Positions 14,819-21,956 of a stretch of 21,956 nt of DNA are shown here, one piece after another. The translations under genes were made by a program, and so were the position numbers. Each line of letters opens with the position of its first letter. The first letter of the stretch is position 1. A model generated the notes under the pieces. The model saw only the letters and a program-made list of their open reading frames with translations, was not told the DNA's origin and did not search any database. This DNA comes from Luminiphilus sp. (lineage in GTDB: Bacteria; Pseudomonadota; Gammaproteobacteria; Pseudomonadales; Halieaceae): contig JAKMEU010000033.1 of assembly GCA_022425845.1 (NCBI GenBank), forward strand, positions 1-21,956. Direction: 5' to 3'.

Positions 14819-16735
14819 TCACCGGGAAAGCATGGCGGCCTCGAGTACGTTGTTGGGCAGTGGGCAGTCGATGACAGCGGCAATCGCCTTGATGAGCGTG
14901 AGCTCTCGCGAGGACATTTCGTCATCCTGTTCCGCGACCTTTGCCAGGGCCTTGAGGATGGTGACCTTTAGTAATGGGTAGCACGCCACCAGTTGATCAA
15001 CGGCCTTGCCAAATTCCTGCACGCCCAGTTGCTCCGGCTGGGGTAGGGTGAGCGGCATATCGAGCACCTCGGCTCCCGACTGAAAGGCTGTTTGGGTATC
15101 CGTCTTGCCCAGTTGCGCCAGGGTGCCAAGGGCGATCGCCAGCGAGGTGGACACCTGCTCCAGCTTGGCGAACTGGGCGCGGTGTCGGGTTCTCACGAAT
15201 TGAGGATCGAGATAATGACGCACCAGTTGATACAAACACCACTCGAAAAGATCAACGCGACCATCAGCGCGGATAAAATTGAGCAGTAGTTGTTTGAAGG
15301 TTTTGTACTGCGGTTCGGAGAGTGTTTTTAGCGTGGGCAGGCACAATTCGATCAGCGGCAGGCGCAACTCGGGCGCCAGATCCTGCAACTCCCTGCCGCT
15401 TTGTGCCACAAGCAGTTCCAGACCCCTGATATTCGCTTTCTCAACAGCCGCCAGCTGTACTTTTTGGGTGTCCTCATGCCAAAGCAGGCCCAATATAAGG
15501 CTCATGGCGCCCAGCGGTTCACGGGCATCTTCAATAATCCTGCCCGCAAGTTCCGGTAGGGAGGGCGCTGCTTCCACGGGCTCATCCGGCTGGGCACTAC
15601 TATCAAGATCAATAAGCATCGCGGCAGGTAGCGCGGTACTTATGGCTCGACGGGCCTGATTAAGACCCATTTCGTCAGCCAGCTTTGGCACCAGTGCGCG
15701 ATGGTCTGGGGACCGGTCGATAAACCTGCCGTCCCAGTGCGGGTCTACCCTGAGAATACGTTTTTCCAGCTTTGGGTGGGTGGCAAAGAGCATCCAGAGG
15801 CGGTGCTTGACCTGACCAAAAAAGAGGTGGGACAGCTCTTCTGCCCGTGCGGTATGGACCAGCGTACCGGGCGTGTAGCCCCCAATAACTTTGAGTGCAT
15901 TGCCAATGCCGTCCGGATTACGGGTGAACTGGACCGAGGAGGCATCTGCAAGGTATTCCTTTTGCTTGGAGATGGCTGACTTGATCAGTCCCGCCATCAA
16001 GCCACCGATGAGCCCGATCAGATACAGCCCGAGACCGATCACCAGCAGGCCTGCGGTATCGTTCTTTCGACTGCTGGATCGCACCCGGCGCCGGCCTCCA
16101 CTGCGCAGCAGGACTGCACCAATATCCCCTATAAAGGTGATGCCGCGGAGCATGGCAGCGAGGCGGATGCTGAGCCGCATATCGCCGTTCAGGATATGGC
16201 TGAATTCATGGCCTATGACACCCTGTAACTCATCACGGCTCAGCTGAACCATGGCCCCGCGGGTGACAGCAACGACAGCATCGCCGGGGGAAACACCAGC
16301 TGCCAGAGCGTTGATGCCCCGCTCGTCATCCATGACGTAGAGCGGGGGCACGGGCATATTGGCTGCCAGCGAGATTTCCTGAACGATATTCTGGGCCCGG
16401 CGCTCATAGGCATCCTGGGTGCCTGAAGCTACGGGTCGGCCCCCCAACGCCTCAACGACAGCCCTGCCCCCCTGTGAGAAACGAATCCAGTTGTACAGCA
16501 CCACCGCGCCAATGACGGTCATGACACAGGCGCTGATGACCAGTGTGGACCGGATGTCCAGCATTGACAGACTGTCGGCCAGATCAGCGTTGAGCCCGGA
16601 ACCCCCTGAAAAGCCCAGCGCCAGCGCCAGGAAGACATTGGTGAGTACCACAAGTACCAGAACCGCAAGGGTAAAAAGGAGGGTCAGCAGTCGGGTGTTA
16701 CGCCTTGCAACATCCTGCTCGCGGAAAAAATCCAC
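14819..16735 (-). CDS. M48 family membrane metallopeptidase with long C-terminal extension
   Basis: This is a predicted inner-membrane zinc protease of 638 residues, about twice the size of HtpX. Membrane helices are likely at about 14-41, 63-83 and 227-250, with a weaker stretch near 198-210. The zinc site is HEFSH (176-180, followed by ILNGD), with E260 in KEYLADASSVQFTRNPDG as third ligand. NALAAG and AVTRG (about 142-160) are also typical of the family. The C-terminal half (about 345-638) is not part of the peptidase; two stretches (about 478-510 and 588-628) have the spacing of TerB-like helical repeats (NFIRADGRVDLFEW; AEQDDEMSSRELTLI). The start is GTG 16735, 13 nt after lemA, so the two form a likely operon. 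The substrate is unknown. Confidence 0.88.
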   Translation of the reverse strand: MDFFREQDVARRNTRLLTLLFTLAVLVLVVLTNVFLALALGFSGGSGLNADLADSLSMLDIRSTLVISACVMTVIGAVVLYNWIRFSQGGRAVVEALGGRPVASGTQDAYERRAQNIVQEISLAANMPVPPLYVMDDERGINALAAGVSPGDAVVAVTRGAMVQLSRDELQGVIGHEFSHILNGDMRLSIRLAAMLRGITFIGDIGAVLLRSGGRRRVRSSSRKNDTAGLLVIGLGLYLIGLIGGLMAGLIKSAISKQKEYLADASSVQFTRNPDGIGNALKVIGGYTPGTLVHTARAEELSHLFFGQVKHRLWMLFATHPKLEKRILRVDPHWDGRFIDRSPDHRALVPKLADEMGLNQARRAISTALPAAMLIDLDSSAQPDEPVEAAPSLPELAGRIIEDAREPLGAMSLILGLLWHEDTQKVQLAAVEKANIRGLELLVAQSGRELQDLAPELRLPLIELCLPTLKTLSEPQYKTFKQLLLNFIRADGRVDLFEWCLYQLVRHYLDPQFVRTRHRAQFAKLEQVSTSLAIALGTLAQLGKTDTQTAFQSGAEVLDMPLTLPQPEQLGVQEFGKAVDQLVACYPLLKVTILKALAKVAEQDDEMSSRELTLIKAIAAVIDCPLPNNVLEAAMLSR

Positions 16736-16748
16736 AGATCAGTTCAAC

Positions 16749-17348
16749 TCAGGAGAAACTGATGCTCGGGGCCTGTTGAATCGCCGCGCTGTCTTCAAAC
16801 TCCAGAAGATTGGCATCTTCCCGATAGCCAAAGAAATTGCCGATAACAATATTGGGAAAGCTTTGGCGATAGGTATTGAAGTTCATCACCGCGTCATTGA
16901 AGCCCTGCCGCGCAAAAGCGACCCGATTTTCTGTTGAGGTCAGTTCCTCAGACAGTTGCTGCATGTTCTCACTGGCTTTTAGGTCGGGGTAGGCTTCCAT
17001 GACCACATTGAGCTTTCCCAGTGCACTACCCAGAGCCCCCTCGGCCCCCGACAGGGTTTTGATGGCTGTCGGGTCCACCCCGCTTTGCGTAACGGCAGAC
17101 AGCGCCGCAGCGGCTTCATTCCTTGCCGCGATGACGGCTTCAAGAGTCTCCCTCTCATGGGTCAGGTAACCTTTTGCGGTCTCTACCAGATTGGGGATGA
17201 GGTCATACCGGCGTTTAAGCTGCACCTCAATCTGTGCGAAGGCATTTTTGTAGCGGTTGGTCAGGGCGACCAGTTGGTTGAAAATTGCCACACCCCACAC
17301 CAACAGTACGGCAAGGGTGGAGAAGAAAATGATGCCTGACGTACTCAT
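16749..17348 (-). CDS. lemA: LemA family membrane protein
   Basis: The 199-residue protein has one N-terminal membrane helix (about 7-27) and then a mostly helical LemA domain. The family hallmark NRYKNAFAQIEVQLKRRYDL (31-50) runs into IPNLVETAKGYLTHE (51-65), and ENRVAFARQGFNDAVMNFN (about 140-158) and FPNIVIGNFFGY follow. LemA proteins are of unknown biochemical function; most of the chain is expected outside the cytoplasm. They are often encoded next to membrane proteases or TPM-domain proteins, as here with the M48 gene 13 nt downstream. The start is well set by GGAGG (17356-17360) 7 nt before the ATG. The name refers to the family, not to the unrelated GacS/LemA kinase of pseudomonads. 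Confidence 0.93.
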   Translation of the reverse strand: MSTSGIIFFSTLAVLLVWGVAIFNQLVALTNRYKNAFAQIEVQLKRRYDLIPNLVETAKGYLTHERETLEAVIAARNEAAAALSAVTQSGVDPTAIKTLSGAEGALGSALGKLNVVMEAYPDLKASENMQQLSEELTSTENRVAFARQGFNDAVMNFNTYRQSFPNIVIGNFFGYREDANLLEFEDSAAIQQAPSISFS

Positions 17349-17647
17349 AAGGTGTCCTCCATAGACTCCAGGTGAAGCTACAGACTAGCCGTGCGAGCGG
17401 GGTACGTCCACAGTGCTCGGGCTGGGGTTATGTTGTTGCTCTTGCGCAGCGCGTCGTTGGCTTTGTCCCAGGTATCTGCCTGCGAACCGTGATGTGCGCT
17501 GGGGGATGTGGGCTGGGTTGTTGCTGTAGCTGGGCAGGCGAGTCATGCCAGGCATCCCCGGATCTGTAACGCAGATCGTAGTCAGGATTCGCCATCGCGT
17601 TCAGGCCGGAGGGGAGGGAACCCAGCCCCATCGAAAATTTCCGGGAT
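17349..17647. other. Gene-free stretch between the SDR gene and lemA
   Basis: These 299 nt must hold the lemA promoter and probably the end of the SDR transcript. A small stem-loop, GATCTG-TAACG-CAGATC, lies at 17561-17577, without a T-run. A minus-strand frame from ATG 17631 to 17428 would encode 67 residues, but it lacks a Shine-Dalgarno sequence and I recognise nothing in it. A second minus-strand frame nearby also reads in a protein-like way, hinting at a decayed gene. A weak promoter-like pair (TGGACG, 17 nt, TAGTCT on the minus strand) lies about 50 nt before lemA; I would not rely on it. Confidence 0.4.
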
Positions 17648-18490
17648 TTATGAGCTGCTCTCTGGGGCCGATTTTTCAGCCCAGTACTGGCTGACGGTTT
17701 GCTCGCCAAAGGCCGCAATGGCCTCAAAAAAAGTTTCAGGATCGTCATGCCGGAGCCTGGCGAGATCCCGCTCCATCTCTTTGGCAAAGATCAGCTCGGG
17801 CTGATCGTTGCGCACGGCCTCGAGAATGGCCGCAGCGCAGTCCATCGGATCGTCACCGGCATCAATGACGGCGTCCGATTGGCCCCGTCGACTGCCATCA
17901 CCGGTAATGGCATTGCGTGAAACGTCAGTGGCAACCGACCCCGGCAGGATGTTGGTCACTTTGATGTTGTGGACCTTGTCCACTTCACTTCGAAGGGCAT
18001 CCATGTAGCCGATCAGGCCATGTTTGGCCGCACAATAGGCGGTGCGAAGGGGCGCTCCGATGCGACCGGCTACGGAGCTGATGGCAACAATATGGGCCCC
18101 GCCGGCGTCCGCCATGCGCCCCAGCTGGAGTTGGGTGAGCCAGATGGGGGCTACCAGATCAATGTTGATCAACTCTGAATAAACTTCAGGTTTTGCGTCG
18201 AGGGCGATACAGCGCTGGCTGATACCTGCATTATTGATCAACACATCCACTCGACCCCGCCATTGCCAGGCGGCATCAACCACGCCTGCCAATGCGGGAT
18301 AATCTGTGGCTTCAAAGGGTAGGATCAGGCTTTCCACGGTCAGTGATGCGGCCAGTTCCTGCAGCGCGTCTTCCCTTCTACCTGACAGAATCAGGAAACA
18401 ACCGGCGTCTGCAGCTTTTATTGCCAGTGCCTTGCCAATGCCTGACGACGCCCCGGTGATCCAGGTGACTTTGTTGGCGAGATCGGTCAC
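17648..18490 (-). CDS. Short-chain dehydrogenase/reductase (SDR family)
   Basis: This is a classical SDR oxidoreductase of 280 residues using NAD(H) or NADP(H). The Rossmann motif TGASSGIG (12-19) is followed by NNAG (86-89), N109 and the catalytic set S139, Y152 and K156 (YCAAKHG). Arg-rich SGRRED after the second strand suggests a preference for NADP(H), as inference. LPGSVATDVSRNA after the active site is typical of DHRS7/YqjQ-like SDRs. The substrate is unknown. The start was moved to GTG 18490 because AAGGAG lies 7 nt upstream; the longer form from ATG 18523 would add 11 residues ahead of the fold. The gene stands alone between gaps of 147 and 299 nt. Confidence 0.9.
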   Translation of the reverse strand: MTDLANKVTWITGASSGIGKALAIKAADAGCFLILSGRREDALQELAASLTVESLILPFEATDYPALAGVVDAAWQWRGRVDVLINNAGISQRCIALDAKPEVYSELINIDLVAPIWLTQLQLGRMADAGGAHIVAISSVAGRIGAPLRTAYCAAKHGLIGYMDALRSEVDKVHNIKVTNILPGSVATDVSRNAITGDGSRRGQSDAVIDAGDDPMDCAAAILEAVRNDQPELIFAKEMERDLARLRHDDPETFFEAIAAFGEQTVSQYWAEKSAPESSS

Positions 18491-18497
18491 GGCGTGT

Positions 18498-18503
18498 CTC
18501 CTT
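18498..18503 (-). promoter_or_regulatory. Ribosome-binding site selecting the GTG start of the SDR gene
   Basis: AAGGAG on the minus strand lies 7 nt before GTG 18490 and inside the longer reading frame that starts at ATG 18523. This favours the GTG as the true start. Confidence 0.65.
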
Positions 18504-18618
18504 GATGGGATAGAAATGGGCATAGCCCCGAAAATGTCACAAATCGCTGGGTTGTTGCGGTAACGATCAGCACACCCCCGTTGCCTGATAATGGGTCATG
18601 ACGTACCCGCCCTTGCCA

Positions 18619-18650
18619 CCACGTGGCTTGAATTCATTCAAGGCACGTGG
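18619..18650. repeat. Near-perfect 32-nt hairpin over the stop codon of the 148-residue gene
   Basis: CCACGTG (18619-18625) pairs with CACGTGG (18644-18650), and CTTGAA (18627-18632) pairs with TTCAAG (18637-18642), with one G-G mismatch between them and a TTCA loop. That is 13 of 14 pairs. Each outer arm contains a CACGTG palindrome. The hairpin includes the last four codons and the stop of the minus-strand gene at 18638. No T-run follows on either strand, so it is either an mRNA 3'-end stabiliser, a non-classical terminator, or a protein-binding site. Confidence 0.6.
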
Positions 18651-19084
18651 GCCTCAATAACAACATCAATGTCCTGAAGTGTTGTGTCACCCAGGGCACT
18701 GGCAATAGCCGCCTCTATCTCCTCTGGGGTGACCAGGCGCCCCTCAGCCTCAGCCGTATCGAGAACCGCCCCAATCACAGCAGGGAGTTGGGCGACTTCA
18801 TCAGCAGCACCCTCCGTTTCAAGGCTGATTTCCACAACCTGATTGCTATCATGTGCATGTTGGGCGTCGACGGCCATTACGATTCTGTGCCGTTTTGATG
18901 CCCTGGCGCTCATGTCTTCAGGTATTTGAGCTGGCTCCATTGCGGCCTGCGCAATTTCCTCTCCGGCAGTGATGATGGATACTATTTTCTGATCCGCCTG
19001 CTGTGGGGCGAGATGATCATCAAGGATGATCGCACCACCCACCAGGAATCCAATAACCAGTGCAGGTCCATAGGGTTGCGGCAC
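18638..19084 (-). CDS. Unrecognised small protein with N-terminal membrane anchor
   Basis: I do not recognise this 148-residue protein. One hydrophobic stretch (about 8-21, PALVIGFLVGGAIIL) could be a membrane anchor or uncleaved signal. It is followed by a low-complexity Ala/Glu/Gln-rich part (about 27-62), a short basic patch (SKRHR, 63-67) and an acidic C-terminal half with helix-like segments (EIEAAIASAL). The chain is clearly acidic overall, and no catalytic or metal-binding motif is seen. The start is GTG 19084, with GGAGG 7 nt upstream, which is a good signal and supports a real gene. It lies between the histidine kinase (142-nt gap) and the SDR gene, with a strong hairpin at its end. 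Confidence 0.7.
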   Translation of the reverse strand: MPQPYGPALVIGFLVGGAIILDDHLAPQQADQKIVSIITAGEEIAQAAMEPAQIPEDMSARASKRHRIVMAVDAQHAHDSNQVVEISLETEGAADEVAQLPAVIGAVLDTAEAEGRLVTPEEIEAAIASALGDTTLQDIDVVIEAHVP

Positions 19085-19158
19085 GGCAGAGCCTCCAACT
19101 GTGATGTTCTGATCGGAGGCGCTCGCAACCTAATGGGCTCAAGAGCGTTCCCCCACGG

Positions 19159-19187
19159 ATTATGACGCTAGGGTACTGGCCGGACAG
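19159..19187 (-). promoter_or_regulatory. Candidate promoter for the 148-residue gene
   Basis: On the minus strand CATAAT (19164 to 19159) matches five of six -10 positions. CTGTCC (19187 to 19182), 17 nt upstream, is a weak -35 with three matches. The leader would be about 65 nt. A 5-bp inverted repeat CTGGC/GCCAG (19176-19191) overlaps the -35. Confidence 0.3.
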
Positions 19188-19226
19188 CCAGCGGGTAAAC
19201 CTTAATTTTCTCCAGGCGGGACTGAA

Positions 19227-20750
19227 CTAGGTGCCCTGTGCGGGTGAGTCCAGTGTGATCGTAGGCATGGTAATTTCGGCGCAGGCACCCTCTTCTGTGT
19301 CGATGAAGCGCATGGCTCCCCCGGCACTCGCGATAATGCCATGGCTGACCGACAAGCCGAGGCCGGTACCGGAACCAACGGGCTTTGTCGTTACAAATGG
19401 CTCAAGAACGCTGTCTCGTTGCTCAGAGGGTATGCCCACACCGTTGTCTGATACGGTGATCGTTACGCGTTCATCGTCAGCTTTGATTTTGATCACGACC
19501 TCGCCTTCAAAACCGGGTGTACTGGATTCTCGACGGCGCTCCTTGATTGCATCCTTTGCATTGGAAACGAGATTCATGAGTACCTGTTCAAACTTGATCA
19601 GGTTGCAGGGAATTGCCACGGATACGTCGCTCGGCTCAATGGAGAGCGCGATGTTTTCCACCTTCAGGGTTTGCTCAGTCATTTGACCGGTATTTTCGAT
19701 GGCTGCAAGCGGATCGCAGTAGGTTTCTTCATCTCCTGCCTCCCGCCCGTACAGCAACAATTGCCGGACGATATTGGCCGCACGTTCAATCTGATGGTTC
19801 ACTTTGTCAAAGGTGTCCACCACCTTTTCATCCAGCAGGGATTTTTTCTTCAGATAGTTGCGCACATTCATCGTGGCAAGCCGAATCACGTTGAGCGGCT
19901 GGTTGATTTCATGAGCTATGCCCGCGGCCAGTTCCCCGATAGAAGCAAGCTTGGAGGACTGAATCAGCTGAACTTGCTGCCGCTTTTGTTCGTCTATGTC
20001 TTGAGCTGTGAAGCACATATAGGTTTCGTCAGTGTCCGATGGTGTCATCGGAAACAACGAGTAGCGCCGCCATACCTTTTGACCGCCCACGGGGATCAGA
20101 ATCTCCTGGTGATAAATCGATTGCCCATTCATGACCGCTTTACGAGCAGCCAGTGAGATGGTTTGAAGTTCCGGGCTCATCCTGTCGAGGATCAACATCG
20201 ACTCGGGCGGGTCGACGGGTAAGTCGAGTAATTCCCGTACGCGTGGGTTGAGGAAAATTTCCCTGCCGGATTTGGTGGATATGGCCACGCCAATATCGGC
20301 GGCCTGAGCAAAGGCTTCAAACAGTGCCGCGCCGCGGCTCAGTTCCTCCAGCGCCCTGCGCTGCTCGGAAATATCGCGTGTCAGGCCCTCGCCAGCGATA
20401 GGCGACCCGTCTTCATCCACTATGAGGCGGGCGCTGGTTGCCACCCAGAACTTGCCACGTGGCCCCCGCATTTCGGCTTCGAAGTTCTCGACGACTCCGT
20501 CACCGTTTGCAAGCTCTTCCAGGAAGCGTTCGCGTCCGGCCGGATCGGCATAGTGATCACTGACCTTTACCCCGATGATCTCCTCAATATGGTCATAACC
20601 AAAAGTCTCGAGCATGGCGCTGCTGGCCGCGAGGACCTCCCCTTCCATGCTGGCCCGATAGTAGGCAAAGGGGAGTTCGTTTATGGCGTTTATCGCGTCC
20701 TCGGGAGACAGGGACTGGAGCCCTTTTACAGCTGGGATTTTGCTGTCCAT
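19227..20750 (-). CDS. Soluble PAS-domain sensor histidine kinase (orphan)
   Basis: This is a 507-residue histidine kinase without membrane helices, so it is probably cytoplasmic. Two PAS-type sensor domains are visible: about 18-132, ending in a PAC-like GEGLTRDISEQRRALEEL, and about 140-256, ending in FTAQDIDEQKRQQ. The H-box GELAAGIAHEINQPLNVI (272-289) has the phosphorylated H280. The ATPase part shows the N-box NLVSNAKDAI (393-402), DNGVGIP (435-441), PFVTTK (451-456) and GTGLGLSVSHGI (461-472). HEINQPLN places it with the HisKA kinases related to NtrB/DctB. No receiver domain is attached and no response regulator lies in the window. The start is ATG 20750 with TAAGG 8 nt upstream. The signal is unknown. 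Confidence 0.93.
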   Translation of the reverse strand: MDSKIPAVKGLQSLSPEDAINAINELPFAYYRASMEGEVLAASSAMLETFGYDHIEEIIGVKVSDHYADPAGRERFLEELANGDGVVENFEAEMRGPRGKFWVATSARLIVDEDGSPIAGEGLTRDISEQRRALEELSRGAALFEAFAQAADIGVAISTKSGREIFLNPRVRELLDLPVDPPESMLILDRMSPELQTISLAARKAVMNGQSIYHQEILIPVGGQKVWRRYSLFPMTPSDTDETYMCFTAQDIDEQKRQQVQLIQSSKLASIGELAAGIAHEINQPLNVIRLATMNVRNYLKKKSLLDEKVVDTFDKVNHQIERAANIVRQLLLYGREAGDEETYCDPLAAIENTGQMTEQTLKVENIALSIEPSDVSVAIPCNLIKFEQVLMNLVSNAKDAIKERRRESSTPGFEGEVVIKIKADDERVTITVSDNGVGIPSEQRDSVLEPFVTTKPVGSGTGLGLSVSHGIIASAGGAMRFIDTEEGACAEITMPTITLDSPAQGT

Positions 20751-20830
20751 GCTATGGCCTTACTTTCCGCTTTCTTTATCCGATTTACACGCCGCATATT
20801 CTTTTTTGCATACCGGGTTTCGCGCAATTT

Positions 20831-20878
20831 TGGACCACCCAGGGTCCACTCTGCCGCCGGCGCCAGGTTAACCGGCAG
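20831..20878. repeat. Two adjacent inverted repeats between the hydrolase and the kinase gene
   Basis: TGGACC (20831-20836) and GGTCCA (20843-20848) form a perfect 6-bp hairpin with a 6-nt loop. CTGCCG (20851-20856) and CGGCAG (20873-20878) form another, with an alternative GCCGG/CCGGC pairing inside. They lie after the hydrolase stop in its direction of transcription and 81-128 nt before the kinase start. No T-run follows on the minus strand, so a role as terminator or as operator for the kinase is open. Confidence 0.4.
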
Positions 20879-20909
20879 GTCGCCCCAACCATCGAACATC
20901 GTACCTTAG

Positions 20910-21956
20910 CTAGGGTGTCAGTGCGTCCCATTGCAGGGGCGCGGCGGCACGAATGCGTTCGGCGTCGGGTTCCAGCAGAAAGCCGGCGTTCAGGGCCACA
21001 TCGGTCGCCTCGTTCACGGCATCAACATAGCCGGTCTTGTCCACGTAAAGGCTGGCCATTGTTGCCGCATCGAATAATTGCGTACTTCCGGATAGACGAC
21101 ACCCCAGACTTCCTTCATTCAGTGCGCCCGACAGCACCGCCGCAGGGGCATCGACGTAGGGTGTACGGACACCGCCTTTCACATTGCCATAGTCGTCGTA
21201 GACGTAGTCTGAGTCGTCATCCAGGGTCTCAAGGCGAAGGGCTTCGCTGGCAGCAGTGCCATCCCGGACCCAGCCATCAAGAGCATCAAAGGCGGCCATG
21301 TAGACCCAGGGATAGGCGCCCGAATTAATGGGTTTTTCGCACTCAAATACGCCCAGAATGGAGGTGTTTTCTACGACCAGAGCAAACTCAGCACCCACCC
21401 CCACGTCGTTGCGGCCTGTAACCAGTTGGTAGTTATCGGTATGGGCGACTCCTGCCACTTCCCACAGGCGGAAGAAGTCGCTGTCGGGCTGCCGCTCATC
21501 CACCGCACCCAGGGGGATCACGTCGGTCTCGCCCTGCAAATTGATCACAGGGAACGGTAAGTCGTCTCTGAAAGTGACTGATTCAGGCGCCGGTATGTCG
21601 GTCTGGGGCTCCTGTGACAGGGGTTGGCTGCTGTTGTAACGGCTATCGATCAGAAAGGCATCGTAGGCCCCGTAAAGTGGCTGCACAGCGTTGATGTAGG
21701 TCAGTAACCGTGAGGCAGATTGGGATTCGCCCGCGGCAATCAATACCTCAGCTGTCCAGCCACCGAGAAGGCCGTCGTCGGCGGTGTCTCGAATTGCTGC
21801 TGAGACCTGCGTGAAAATGTCGTAGGAGAACGTGTCTCCTGGATGGACCAGCGTTTCGTAACGTTCGGGGTTGGCAACCTTCAGGGCGAGGGGCAGTGGT
21901 GCGTCCTCCACACCCTCAATACCCACAATTTGCGCCGAGACGTTGACCCAGGCATG
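20910..21956 (-). CDS. Alpha/beta hydrolase domain protein (Abhydrolase_10 type), 5' end cut by window edge
   Basis: The frame is open from the right edge (HAWVNVSAQ at the edge, in frame) to the stop at 20910, giving 348 visible residues; the true start is outside. The nucleophile elbow GESQSASRL contains S78 (numbered from the edge), and a later VAGVAHTDNY supplies the likely catalytic histidine (H172). QGETDVIPLG between them could contain the acid. Family features include ANPERYETLVHPGDTFSYDI, INAVQP and FECEKPINSGAYPWVYMAAF. These are typical of the large, mostly uncharacterised Abhydrolase_10 group common in marine gammaproteobacteria and actinobacteria. An esterase or lipase-like reaction is likely; the substrate is unknown. 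The usual signal peptide cannot be checked here. Confidence 0.85.
   Translation of the reverse strand, partial: HAWVNVSAQIVGIEGVEDAPLPLALKVANPERYETLVHPGDTFSYDIFTQVSAAIRDTADDGLLGGWTAEVLIAAGESQSASRLLTYINAVQPLYGAYDAFLIDSRYNSSQPLSQEPQTDIPAPESVTFRDDLPFPVINLQGETDVIPLGAVDERQPDSDFFRLWEVAGVAHTDNYQLVTGRNDVGVGAEFALVVENTSILGVFECEKPINSGAYPWVYMAAFDALDGWVRDGTAASEALRLETLDDDSDYVYDDYGNVKGGVRTPYVDAPAAVLSGALNEGSLGCRLSGSTQLFDAATMASLYVDKTGYVDAVNEATDVALNAGFLLEPDAERIRAAAPLQWDALTP

Noticed and set aside
17561..17577. GATCTG-TAACG-CAGATC stem as a terminator
   Set aside because: Short stem with no T-run on either strand; kept only as a note in the gap entry.
18647..18898. Plus-strand frame of 83 codons opposite the 148-residue gene
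   Set aside because: No Shine-Dalgarno sequence or recognisable domain; the minus-strand frame is longer and has GGAGG at proper spacing.
1..21956. CRISPR arrays, tRNA genes, insertion sequences, attachment sites, toxin-antitoxin or defence genes
   Set aside because: Reading the whole window on both strands showed no regularly spaced repeats, cloverleaf-like sequences, transposase motifs or known defence domains.

Overview
This window looks like chromosomal core sequence of a moderately GC-rich gammaproteobacterium. The gene order rsgA / orn / queG / tsaE-amiB-mutL-miaA-hfq-hflX-hflK-hflC-hisZ-purA matches Pseudomonas and its marine relatives. The accessory genes (a large M48 peptidase with LemA, an Abhydrolase_10-type hydrolase, a soluble PAS kinase) fit a marine lineage such as Halieaceae (OM60/NOR5), but that placement is inference; no rRNA or other taxonomic marker is present. 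I see no tRNA, rRNA, CRISPR array, insertion sequence, phage gene or obvious island.

Layout. Positions 1-618 (minus) carry the 5' part of rsgA, divergent from orn (plus, to 1261), which runs tail-to-tail into queG (minus, 1263-2345). From 2405 to 14175 everything is on the plus strand and tightly packed: tsaE, amiB, mutL, miaA, hfq, hflX, hflK, hflC, hisZ, purA and a two-helix DUF218/ElyC-like membrane protein. Several junctions overlap by 1-4 nt (amiB/mutL, hflK/hflC, hisZ/purA), suggesting translational coupling. From 14195 to the right edge everything is on the minus strand. Read in the direction of transcription this is: a 5'-truncated alpha/beta hydrolase, a two-PAS histidine kinase, a small membrane-anchored unknown protein, a short-chain dehydrogenase, lemA, a large M48 membrane metallopeptidase, and a short AraC-type regulator.

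How the genes work together. The left half is housekeeping RNA, translation and repair work: 30S maturation (RsgA), nanoRNA decay (Orn), tRNA modification (QueG, TsaE, MiaA), mismatch repair (MutL), sRNA pairing (Hfq), ribosome rescue (HflX) and control of FtsH (HflKC). AmiB splits septal peptidoglycan. HisZ and PurA belong to histidine and AMP synthesis. The right half is envelope and signalling: LemA plus M48 form a likely two-gene unit, and the histidine kinase has no response regulator in the window.

Most of the window is ordinary, and I do not see a clear new multi-gene system. The points I would recheck are: the hfq leader, made almost entirely of two hairpins each followed by a U-tract; the long C-terminal half of the M48 protein, with TerB-like sequence patterns; the AraC-type protein without a sensor domain and with competing inverted repeats ahead of it; a strong hairpin across the stop codon of the unknown 148-residue protein; and the orphan kinase. 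Several genes (miaA, hflX, the SDR, the M48 gene, amiB, the 148-residue gene) appear to start at TTG or GTG, so automatic start calls may be wrong here.
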